Shown piece after piece: positions 34,957 to 43,377 of a stretch of DNA of 64,000 nucleotides. Both the position numbers and the translations under genes were made by a program. Origin of the DNA: Micractinium sp. NFX-FRZ (lineage: Eukaryota; Chlorophyta; Trebouxiophyceae; Chlorellales; Chlorellaceae); contig JAPTJF010000183.1 in the NCBI GenBank assembly GCA_029339195.1, positions 48,436-112,435 on the forward strand. Reading direction: 5' to 3'. Every line of letters begins with the position of its first letter. Position 1 is the stretch's first letter. The notes under the pieces were generated by a model. The model was not told the DNA's origin. It worked only from the letters and a program-made list of their open reading frames with translations, and ran no database searches.

Positions 34957-35191
34957 AGTGCCTCGCTGCTGTCTTCCCTGGCCTCTTCCTGCTATCCGTG
35001 TATATTCTGACACGGCTGCATGCCACGATGGTAGGCGTCCGAGACGGCAGGGAGACCGGAAGCCGCAGTCAGTGAGCGCAGCAGGCTCAGCAGCTCTCAT
35101 CGGCCCAGGCAACCTGGCGGATGGCCTCGCTGCATTGCCACATTTTCTGTTGGACAGACACCGAGTTGACTGCCACCGTCACAGAGCAGAC
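34957..35191. promoter_or_regulatory. Compact bidirectional promoter, CSN5 / plastid-protein gene
   Basis: Only 235 bp separate the two divergent start codons. A TATATT motif occurs near 35001. By position both promoters and 5' UTRs must be contained here. Confidence 0.6.
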
Positions 35192-37634
35192 ATGCAGGCC
35201 TCCATCGCCACCGCCGCCCTGCTGCGACCCTGCCCAGCCGCCCCCCGTGGCGGCAGCACCTCTGTGCAACCCTTCCGCAGCAGAGCTGCCAGCGCGCCGC
35301 GCCGCCACGCTGCAAGCGCTGACTCCGCCGGCCGCCCCTGCCGCCGCCTGGCAGCAGCAGAGGGCGAGGCCGCCACCCCGGAGAGCCTCACCGCTGTCCA
35401 GGAGCTGGATGCGCTGATTGATGCACTGATGGCCAAGCGCGGCGCGCAGGAGCTTGCGCAGACAGTGGTAAGCGCAGCGCCCATCTCAGCCTGCGGCAGG
35501 TGCAGGCGGCAGTGCAGGGGTGCTGTTTGCTCTCTGGCAGCAGCGCCGCGCCCCTGCTTTGTTCACTTTTGTAACCCTGCAAGCGTTTGCGTGCAGGCTG
35601 AGAACATCATGTCGTTTGACCAGCGCTTCTGGCTGCGCCTGGCCACGCGCTCCGACTCTTCTGCCGACGAGGAGGAGCGGCAGCAGCTGGCGGCGCTGGC
35701 CAAGGTGTGGAGGCGGGTGGGGGTGTAGTGGGAGAGGGTCTACAGAGTCTCGGGGCTGCGGGTGGGGCTGTGGGCACGGGGCCAACATCGCCTCCTGCTG
35801 GGCTTCCGCCGCTGCCTCACCCATTCCCCCTGCTCGCCGTGTTTGTTGCGCCCGGTGTTTTGGGTGCTTTCTGCAGGTTCTGCTGCACCGTGCTGAGCAG
35901 TACCGCCCCCAGGGCCCCAGCCTGACCCGCACCCTCGGCTGCTGCTTTTTGTGCCCTCTGTTCTCTCCCACTGCAGGTGGTGATGCAGCTGGTGGACGAG
36001 ATGGTAAAGCGCACCAACGAGCAGCTCAGCGAGTCGACCAGCCTGCTGCAGGACATACTCAAGGCGGCGGCCGACCCCCAGGTGGGGCTAAGGGGGAAAT
36101 CTTGAAAGGGGGCAGGGTGGGGCAGGCAGGAGGCCGTTGGGGGTGCACAGCGACGGTAGTGGCGGCAGCAGTGGGGCAGGCAGAGACTTGTTGGGATTGG
36201 GTGTTCGGTGTGTGGCGGCAGCGGTGGGGCATGGAGGAGGCCGTGGGGGGTGGATAGTGGGGCAGTAGCAGCGGCAACGGTGGCGCCGTCGTCTGCAACC
36301 CAGCCCACCTACCTGCGGGGCGACGCTGGAACGCAGCCAGGGCTTCTGCACCGCTTGGGACCCCTCCTTCACCTCCCGAATGTACCATCCGCTCCGCCAT
36401 CCTTTTCCACCACATCCCCACTGCTGCCACTTTCCGCGCCGAGCACCCCTCCCTGGCGTGCCTGCTTATTCTTCCCCCTCCCCCCTTTCCCCCGGCAGTC
36501 GGGCGAGTGGCAGCTGCCGCTGTCGGCCGACAAGCTGGCGGCGATGCGGCGCGTGATGGCCGACAACCCGGCCGCCCTGGATGAGGGCCTGCTGGCCTCC
36601 TGCTACTCGTGGATGCGCAAGGCGTCGCAGGACAAGATGGATGGTGAGCCAGGGGTAGGGTGGAAAGGATGCACATAAGGGTGGACATAAGGTTGTCCTG
36701 GGTACACGACAATTGAAGGAGGAGGAGGGCCCTGGGTGGCTCCCCCCGCCCACACCGTAACTTCCACTGCTGCTGCTGCTGCTGCTGCTGCTGCGCCGAT
36801 CTTCCCTGGGCCCCCCACCGGTGACAAGATCTACCTTAGCTGACTCCAGCAATCCTCCTGCAGGCATGGTGACGCTGCGGCAGCACATGCTGCAGCTGTG
36901 TCCTGACCCTCTGCCGCCGTCTCATTCAATTCCACCCGGCCCCTCTCTCCCTGCGCAGGCATGGTGGCGCTGCTGCAGAAGGTGCTGCAGCTGTACGCCT
37001 GCCACCAGCTGAGCCAGCCGCAGGCGGGCAACGGCGGCAGCAGCGGCAGCGGCGGCGATGCGCTGGTCGACGAGCTGCTAGCCGCCGACGAGTCGCTGTG
37101 GGCGCGCCTGATACGCCAGCGCGCCGGCGAGGGCAGCGTCAGGTGCGCCCTAGCGTAGAGCAGGCGTCCTTGGGGGTGGGGTGAAGGGAGGGACAGTTGC
37201 TGGCTGGCCCACCTGGAGGGGTATGCATCAGGCTCGTGGCCAGGCAACTGCCGCACGGTCGCCTGCTGCCTGCCCTCCACCTGGCACTTTGCCACCACCT
37301 CTTGCTGGGCATCCATCTGTCATCTTCCCATCCACCCTCTCTCCTTTCTTCACGCCTGCCCCCCCTCTCCATCCCGTCCCACGTCCCTCCTCCCTTCCCA
37401 CCTGCCCCTGGCATGCTCCCTCCCCCTCCCGTCTCCCACATTCCTCCCCCCCCCCGCCCCCCCTTCCCTTTGTGCAGCGAGCCCGCCTTTATGGAGGCGC
37501 TGCAGCGGCGCATGGAGGCCGTCGTGCTGGGCCTGCCCTCGGGCTCCTATGCACAGCGGGTGCAGGCTGAGTACCTGAAGGAGCTGGAGGAGCGCGCCAA
37601 GTCAGCGTTCGCTGAGCTGGCAAAGAGCGCGTGA
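35192..37634 (+). CDS. Plastid-targeted helical protein, function unknown
   Basis: Six exons: 35192-35467, 35597-35704, 35977-36081, 36499-36643, 36959-37142, 37478-37634, giving 324 residues. Residues 1-55 are Ala/Ser/Arg-rich and poor in acidic residues, a typical chloroplast transit peptide. The mature part is predicted to be all-helical, with segments such as FDQRFWLRLATRSD, SLLQDILKAAADP, LPLSADKLAAMRRVM and LASCYSWMRKASQDKM, and a coiled-coil-like C-terminus (YLKELEERAKSAFAELAK). It may be related to plant plastid proteins of the At4g37920 type; this is a weak impression. Intron 4 contains a copy of the exon 5 border, and the 3' flank repeats the last coding bases. A TGTAA signal follows at 37837. 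Divergent from CSN5. Confidence 0.85.
36857..36910 (+). repeat. Copy of the exon 5 acceptor junction (plastid-protein gene)
   Basis: CCTGCAGGCATGGTGACGCT at 36858 mirrors GCGCAGGCATGGTGGCGCTG at the true exon 5 border. The exon-equivalent start is 36864 versus the true 36959, a spacing of 95 bp. AG is intact and similarity extends through CTGCAGCTGT. Confidence 0.85.
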
Positions 37635-37730
37635 AGGGGCTGAGCTGGCACGCCGCCTGCCAGCGGGCCTGAAGAAGGGCGTGCCGCTGTCAGCACTCGC
37701 TGAGATGGCAAAAAGCGCGTGAAAGAGTGG
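37590..37730 (+). repeat. Tandem copy of the last coding bases
   Basis: The gene's end, TTCGCTGAGCTGGCAAAGAG then CGCGTGA, recurs 88 bp downstream as CTCGCTGAGATGGCAAAAAG then CGCGTGA, so the coding tail is duplicated in the 3' UTR. Confidence 0.85.
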
Positions 37731-37836
37731 GAGGATCACACTGGCACGCGCTACTGGCTCCCAGCAGCTGTTATGCTCTGCCACGCATCCCCCACGTGCC
37801 TCTCCCTCCAGTTCCTTGCCCCCTCCTACCAGCCGA

Positions 37837-37841
37837 TGTAA
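37837..37841 (+). terminator. Putative poly(A) signal TGTAA
   Basis: TGTAA about 200 nt after the stop of the plastid-protein gene. Confidence 0.5.
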
Positions 37842-37963
37842 CTTGAAATCCTGGGAAGTGAATATGACATGAAGTTGGGGACGGGAATTGCAGCCTGCGC
37901 AGAGGAGGAACCATGGCACTGACGTGCAGGCACGCCGGGCCGGCATGGGACCTGCGCCTGCCC

Positions 37964-38157
37964 CTACTCCTGGGCCGCTGCCGCCGCCGCTGTTGCCGAC
38001 GCCTCCGCCTGCAGCGCCTGTGCCTCCTAAGCTTCTTCTGTGTTCCTTCTAGAAAAGCACTCCTGTCTTTTTTCCTCCTCCCGATGTTGAGGATGCGCTG
38101 GAGAGGCACAGTGGTGACGGGAGAGGGGCAGCAACAGTGGTTGCTCTTGCCCAGCAC
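37964..38157 (-). pseudogene. Relic copy of the last exon of the first ankyrin gene
   Basis: Minus-strand sequence resembles the final exon of the ankyrin gene at 39330-42013. It has LLGK-like and CGTCACCACTGTG / CAGCGCATCC blocks, a basic RRKK...RRHRR stretch, and even CCCAGGAGTAG, but the frame is broken before the stop. It lies on the far side of the heptamer array and has no upstream ankyrin exons. Confidence 0.65.
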
Positions 38158-38286
38158 CGTGAAACGGCAGCAGCTGTGCAGGCAGAGGTGGCAAGGTCAC
38201 GGCAGTGCTCTGCTGTGCTCTACTGAGGCCGGACAGCACCGACCCTTTCGTTCATTGTGAATCCCTCCTCACCCATCACCATGTTC

Positions 38287-39130
38287 GTCACTTGCTGGAT
38301 GTCACTTGCCTAGCCCATCCCACCTTCCCACTTGTCACTTCTCGCTTCCCACTTGTCACTTCCCACATGTCACTTGTCACTTCCCATTTGTCAGTTGTCA
38401 GTTGTCACTTCCCACTTTGTACTTGTCACTTGTCAGTTGTCACTTCCCACTTGTCGCTTGTCAGTTGTCACTTCCCAATTGTCACTTGTCACTTGTCACT
38501 TCCCACATCTCACTTCTCACTTCCCATTTGTCACTTGTCAGTTGTCACTTCCCACATGTCACTTCTCACTTCCCATTTGTCACTTGTCAGTTGTCAGTTG
38601 TCACTTCCCACTTGTCGCTTGTCAGTTGTCACTTCCCACTTGTCACTTGTCACTTGTCACTTCCCACATGTCACTTCTCACTTCCCATTTGTCACTTGTC
38701 AGTTGTCACTTCCCATTTGTCACTTCTCACTTATCAATTGTCACTTCTCACTTGTCAGTTGTCACATCCCATTTGCCTCTTCCCACTTGTTGTTTGTCAC
38801 TCCCCACATGTCACTTGTCAGTTCCCCCTGTCACTTATCAGTTGTCACTTCCCACTTGTCACTTCCCATTTGTCACTTGACAGTTGTCGCTTGTCGGTTG
38901 TCACTTCCCACTTGTCACTTCCCATTTGTCACTTGTCAGTTGTCACTTCCCACTTCCCACTTGTTGCGTGTCAGTTGCCACTTCCCATTTGTCAGTTGTC
39001 ACTTCCCACGTGTCACTTCCCATTTGTCACTTGTCACTTGTCACTTCGTCACCTCCCACTTCCCACTTTGTCACTTCCCACTTCCCACTTGTCACGTCCC
39101 CCCTGTCACTTCCCATCTGTCACTTCACTA
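38287..39130. repeat. Heptanucleotide tandem array, about 840 bp
   Basis: About 115-120 consecutive 7-base units, mainly GTCACTT, CCCACTT, GTCAGTT, CCCATTT, CTCACTT and CCCACAT, with very few breaks in register. Since 7 is not a multiple of 3, all three plus frames stay open for long stretches and create long spurious ORFs. It lies 3' of the first ankyrin gene. It is not the plant/algal telomere heptamer CCCTAAA. Confidence 0.95.
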
Positions 39131-39329
39131 TTCTTTTCCGGCTCCATTCCCATGTTCTACCCATGTGCTTTGCATGGCACGCAAGTCCGTATATTCATTA
39201 GAAGGGCGCACTATATGGGGACGCAGGTTCAGTGTGGCCGCCACTCTCCCGCTGCCGCCGCCGGCACCGCTCTGAGGGCCAAGCAAAGCGACTGCTGGCG
39301 CTGACAGGACGCCATGTTGTGTGTGCGCC

Positions 39330-42013
39330 CTACTCCTGGGCCGCATGGCTGTTGCTGCTGCCGCTGCCGTTGGCACTGTCGCTGCTGCCGCTGCCGCTGC
39401 CGCCGCTGCCGCCTCTCCTGGGGCGCCTGTGCCTCCCGTTCTTCCCCTTCTGCTTGATGCCAGGGATGCGCTGGAAATGCACAGTGGTCACCGAAGAGGC
39501 TGCACCGCGGGCCCTGCGCTTGCCCAGCAGCCCCCTCAGGCAGCCGAGCAGGCAGGACCTGACCTTGTTGCACGAGGTGCCTGCAGGCAAGAGAGAGGAC
39601 GTCTGGGTCACCGGCAGTACTGCTGAGGGGCGGAGGGGCGAGGCTGTCGGCAGGGGGTAACAGGGGGGCCGTTTGCAGGATTCTGCAGGAGGCTTGGGCA
39701 GGCTGGGCTCAGCTTGCTGTTGAACAGGCAACAATCCTCCGTAACACACCCCCGCGTCCAAGCGTTTGGGCGCCCCCGCTGTGCCGAAACTCCACCTGCC
39801 CTGCCCACTCCCTTGCTTGCGCACGGGCACGGCACGGGCATCCAGTCAAAACAGGTGCAGCCCACCTGACTTGCTGCTGCAGCTGCTGTCCATGCTCGCC
39901 CGCCCCAGCGCCAGCACCGGTGCTTGAACAGACAGCGCCAGCTGGGTTTGCTCGCCTGCTCGCTGGCGTCTGCTGCCTGCTGCTGCACGGGAGGCAGCAG
40001 GGCAGAGCAGCGTGGGTTGGGGTGGGGCGGGAGTAGGGCAGGGCAAGGCAGGGCAGGGCAGAGCAGAGCTGAGCATCCACCCACAGAAGAGAACGGAGCA
40101 AAGGGCCCGCGACCGCTGCTTCTACCGTGCACCTGCCCACCTGTGTGCCTCAGGCCCTGCCATGTCATCTCTGCCAGCTGCTCCTCCTGAAGCAGGGCTG
40201 CCACCTCGCCCTGCCCATGCAGCGCCGCAGCCACCGCCAGCGGCGTCTGCCCGTCGCGGCTGCTGGCCGTCACGGCGGCACCGCCTGCCAGCAGGGCCGC
40301 CACGCAGCCCACATGTCCATTCTGTGGAACAGATAAGAGGACGCAAGGTGGCTGAACATTCTGTAGGGAAGGGTAGTTTTAGACCCGCGGCTGTCAGGAG
40401 TGGGCTTCCAATTTCGCTGGCCACAACACGCACGCACTCCCCACGCTCTTGCCTGCCTGCCCGCCCGCCCGCCCGCCCGCCCGGCTCGCCTCTGCGGCGG
40501 CGTGCAGCGGCGCCCACCCCTCGCTGTGCGTCTGCAGATCCGGGTTCGCCCCCTGCGCCAGCAGTGCAGCCAGCACCTCGCAGTGCCCGTGCCTGGCGGC
40601 CAGGTGCAGGGGGGTCCGCCCATCCGCCATTGCACAGTCCACGTCTGCCCCCGCCATCTGCAGGCACAGCGTGACCACAGCGCAGCGCAGCCGTGAGCCA
40701 GCAAGTGACCCGTGAAGTGGCAGGCAGGGCACAGAGGAAAGCAGAACCAGTAAGCCAGCAAAACGGCAGGTGAAGTGGCGGGCAGGGCACAGGAGGACAT
40801 CCGCACAGATTGAAGAGAGCTGGCTGTCCGGCTGAGTCAGCAGCACTCACCAGCAGAGCGTGGAGGCAGGAAAGGTGCGCATAGGCGGCTGCAAGGTGGA
40901 GCGGCGTCTTCCCAAAGGTGCCGCGAGGGCCAGGGGAGGCGCCAAAACGCAGCAGCAGCACGAGGCAGGTGAAGCTGCCATTCTGGGCAGCCAGGTGTGC
41001 CGGCGTCCAGCCGTCAGTGCGGGCGCAGCCTGGGCTGCCGCCAGCCGCCAGCAGGGCCGCCAGGCAGTCGACGTGCCCTGGGACGGGGCAGGCGAGAGGA
41101 ACACTGGGATTGGCGTCAGGTCACGGTGAAGGGAAGCACAGCAAGGGCAAAGCAAAGAGAACACGGAGGCAGCGAGAGGCGCGGTGCAAGCACGAGAGTG
41201 AGGCACGAGATGGGGGACACACCGCACGCTCCACCCGCCCGCCCACTGCTCAGCCAGCCAACCAACCCTCGCACCGTTTTGTGCAGCCAGGTGCATGGCA
41301 GTGGCCCCGTCAGGCAGGGTTGCTGCTGGGTTGGCGCCCGCCGCCAACAGCGCTTGCACCGTCAAGGTATGCCCATTCTTGGCAGCGAGCGCCAGGGGCT
41401 GCCGCCCGCTCTTATTCACCGCTCCTATCAATGCCTGAGCGCAGCCGGCGCTGGCCATGTGGTCCAGTAGCGCCCGCACGCACCCCACCCTGCCCTCGCT
41501 GGCCGCCTTGTGCAGCGGCAGGTCCCCCCACATGCTGTCTGCTGCTGCTGAGCTGGCGCCAGCTGCCAGCAGCTGCTCCAAGCAAGCCAGCTGCCCCTCC
41601 TTTGCCGCCAGGTGCAGAGGCTGCCGCCCCCAGACGTCTAATGCCAATGGTGAGGCCCCTGCTGCCAGCAGCGCATCGAGCGGGGCCGCGAGGCCTCTGC
41701 TGGCTGCACGGTGCAGGGGGGTCAGCCCATCTACGCCCGCCTCCTGCATGCGCGCAGTGTCGGGAAACAGATGTTCAAGGACCCTTGGCATGTTGACATC
41801 ATCTTTCCGGAATTGAGCTCAGGGTGCTGAGCAGGGGGCAGCTGCAGAGGCTGCTGCTGCCTGTCAACAGTGTGGTTGCGGTGGGCGGGACGCTGGCAGT
41901 GGGCAGCGCGCTGCCGAGCTGCTGCTGTCGCTGGCGCGCACATTGGACTCCGGTCTCGACCCACAAATCCGAAGCCGCAGCAGGGCGCGCGGTGACGCTG
42001 CGGTGGCCGCCAT
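39330..42013 (-). CDS. Ankyrin-repeat protein with basic Cys-containing tail, tandem copy 1
   Basis: Seven exons on the minus strand: 42013-41942, 41743-41275, 41077-40851, 40657-40490, 40321-40141, 39982-39866, 39580-39330. They give 494 residues. Roughly residues 25-320 form about nine ankyrin repeats (TPLHLAA, GHxxCLxxLLxAGA pattern), so this is a protein-interaction scaffold. The C-terminus has CNKVRSCLLGCLRGLLGKRR, a Cys/Leu/basic segment that could bind membranes or be acylated, then a Ser/Gly tail. The first exon (MAATAASPRALLRL) is inferred from its conservation with the neighbouring paralogue; a later in-frame ATG at 41791 is the alternative. The exon 4 donor reads GAG|GCGAGC, where the paralogue has GAG|GTGAGT. 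Exons 3 and 4 have identical lengths in both genes (227 and 168 bp). Partners unknown. Confidence 0.85.
40700..40800. repeat. 57-bp direct repeat in intron 3 of ankyrin gene 1
   Basis: GTGAAGTGGC(A/G)GGCAGGGCAC occurs twice, about 57 bp apart, between exons 3 and 4. Confidence 0.7.
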
Positions 42014-42177
42014 GGTAGCGAGCACGTGATGAGGGGGTCCCCTCTTGCACTTCTTTAGGGAAGCTCTTCCGGCGCTCTACAGATCCAGCGAGTGATGCAG
42101 ATCGAATGAAGACACACCTTGCGGCCCACTGTTGGTGGTCTCGAGCACCCGCCAGCCTGGCGCCAGCGGGGTTTAGG

Positions 42178-42193
42178 CCATCAGCTACCAGGG
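42178..42193. promoter_or_regulatory. Conserved upstream block CCATCAGCTACCAGGG (ankyrin gene 1)
   Basis: This block lies about 165 bp upstream of the inferred start of ankyrin gene 1. It recurs at 46600-46615 at the same relative position upstream of the paralogue, with further similarity on both sides. Confidence 0.45.
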
Positions 42194-42735
42194 ACCAGGT
42201 TGCTCTTCTTGCAGCCTCAGTGGCCCCACCATCAGCTGTTCCTGGAGGCGTGGGATTGAATTGAAATAATTTGGTCGCATGACGGACGGACCGCCTGCGT
42301 GGTGCGCTGGTGAGACGAATGGGCTGTTCTGTGGGTCTGTCCCATTTACCGACATCCTGCCAGTGCACACACTTTTGTCTGCGGTACGCAGCTAGTCAAT
42401 TTGCGGGACCTTGCCGGGTGGTGCCACTGTAGCCTCAAGCATTTACGGCTGATACAGAGGAGGACGCACCTATTTGAGACAGGAGGGCTTAGTGTGCACC
42501 CCATGACCGCCGCTCTCCCGCCGCTTGTTGGCAGCGCTGGCACGGCCAAGAGCCAGTGAAGCGGATGCTGGCGGTGACGGCGGCACAAGGGTATGTGTCA
42601 TTGAAGAAAATACATACGGCATAAAATTGCTTTACGCTAGCATGCACTCCCCCGGAGCCCCTCGTCGCCCCGGTGTCACCAGCACAGCAGCGGCTGTCGA
42701 CCCCGGACTCCGGCCATCGGATGGAAGATGAAGTG

Positions 42736-42740
42736 TTACA
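42736..42740 (-). terminator. Putative poly(A) signal TGTAA (ankyrin gene 2)
   Basis: TTACA on plus, TGTAA on minus, about 640 nt past the stop at 43378. Confidence 0.35.
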
Positions 42741-43377
42741 CGTCATCCATACGAAATGGTGTGCATTCTAGCAATGGAATACAATCAAGGGCGCCCTGTC
42801 ACTGTGACTGCCGTGCTCAGCAGCCTCACCAGTTTGCAGTGAGCTCTGCCAACTGCTTCACCCGAAGACTGCTGGCGGCGGCAGCGGCGGTAGCGGCAGC
42901 AGCAGCACCAGCGGCGCATGCATGTCTGGCTTCACACATAAGAAGGGCCATGCCGGTGCATGCATGTCTGTAAACAAGCCCCAATATGAATATCGTCAGC
43001 GGGGGGGCGGAGGGCGCTGCAGGAGGGAGCGATGTGAGGGAGGCGCTGAATGAAATGTCAATTCTGCAGGACTGCCGCCGGCGCCATTGCCTTGGGGCAG
43101 ACTTTCATGTAAAATGGCTGAGCGAGCACGGAAGTTGGGAGGCAAGGGCAGGCTGGGGGCCATGGTGCCGGTTTGAGGTACGTGCGCTTTCAAAGTAAGC
43201 ATGGAGTAGGAAAACGTACGAGTGAAAACATGCGTACATTGGCGGAAATGTGCAGTCACTGTGGTAAATCAATGATTCGTTAGTTTCTGGAAAACGAATT
43301 TTTGATTTTTACGTTCAAGATGGTTAGTGCTGCAGCCAGCTGTGCCCTGCTGTGCCCTGCTGTGCCTGCACAACTGC

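Larger units (their letters stand above)
37635..39329. other. Convergent flank: 3' UTR, relic exon, heptamer array
   Basis: Region between the plastid-protein gene (+) and the first ankyrin gene (-). It holds the duplicated coding tail, TGTAA at 37837, the relic ankyrin-gene exon and the heptamer array. Nothing else was recognised. Confidence 0.7.
42014..43377. promoter_or_regulatory. Intergenic region between tandem ankyrin genes
   Basis: 1.36 kb. The part up to about 42320 resembles the region upstream of ankyrin gene 2. A minus-strand TGTAA (TTACA, 42736-42740) lies about 640 nt past the stop of gene 2. A GCATGCATGTCTG-type motif is repeated near 42915-42970. No supported exon. Confidence 0.5.

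Noticed and set aside
38287..39130. Interstitial telomere or CRISPR-like array
   Set aside because: Units are direct heptamers unlike CCCTAAA, with no spacers of unique sequence.
38205..39304. Open frames of about 330-356 codons in two plus frames over the same region
   Set aside because: They are produced by the heptanucleotide array: period 7 keeps several frames open and gives meaningless repetitive peptides.
41275..41791. Ankyrin gene 1 starting at the ATG at 41791 (and gene 2 at 46243)
   Set aside because: The paralogues share a short first exon further upstream with compatible donors and acceptors, whereas the sequences after these later ATGs are not conserved. Kept as an alternative.
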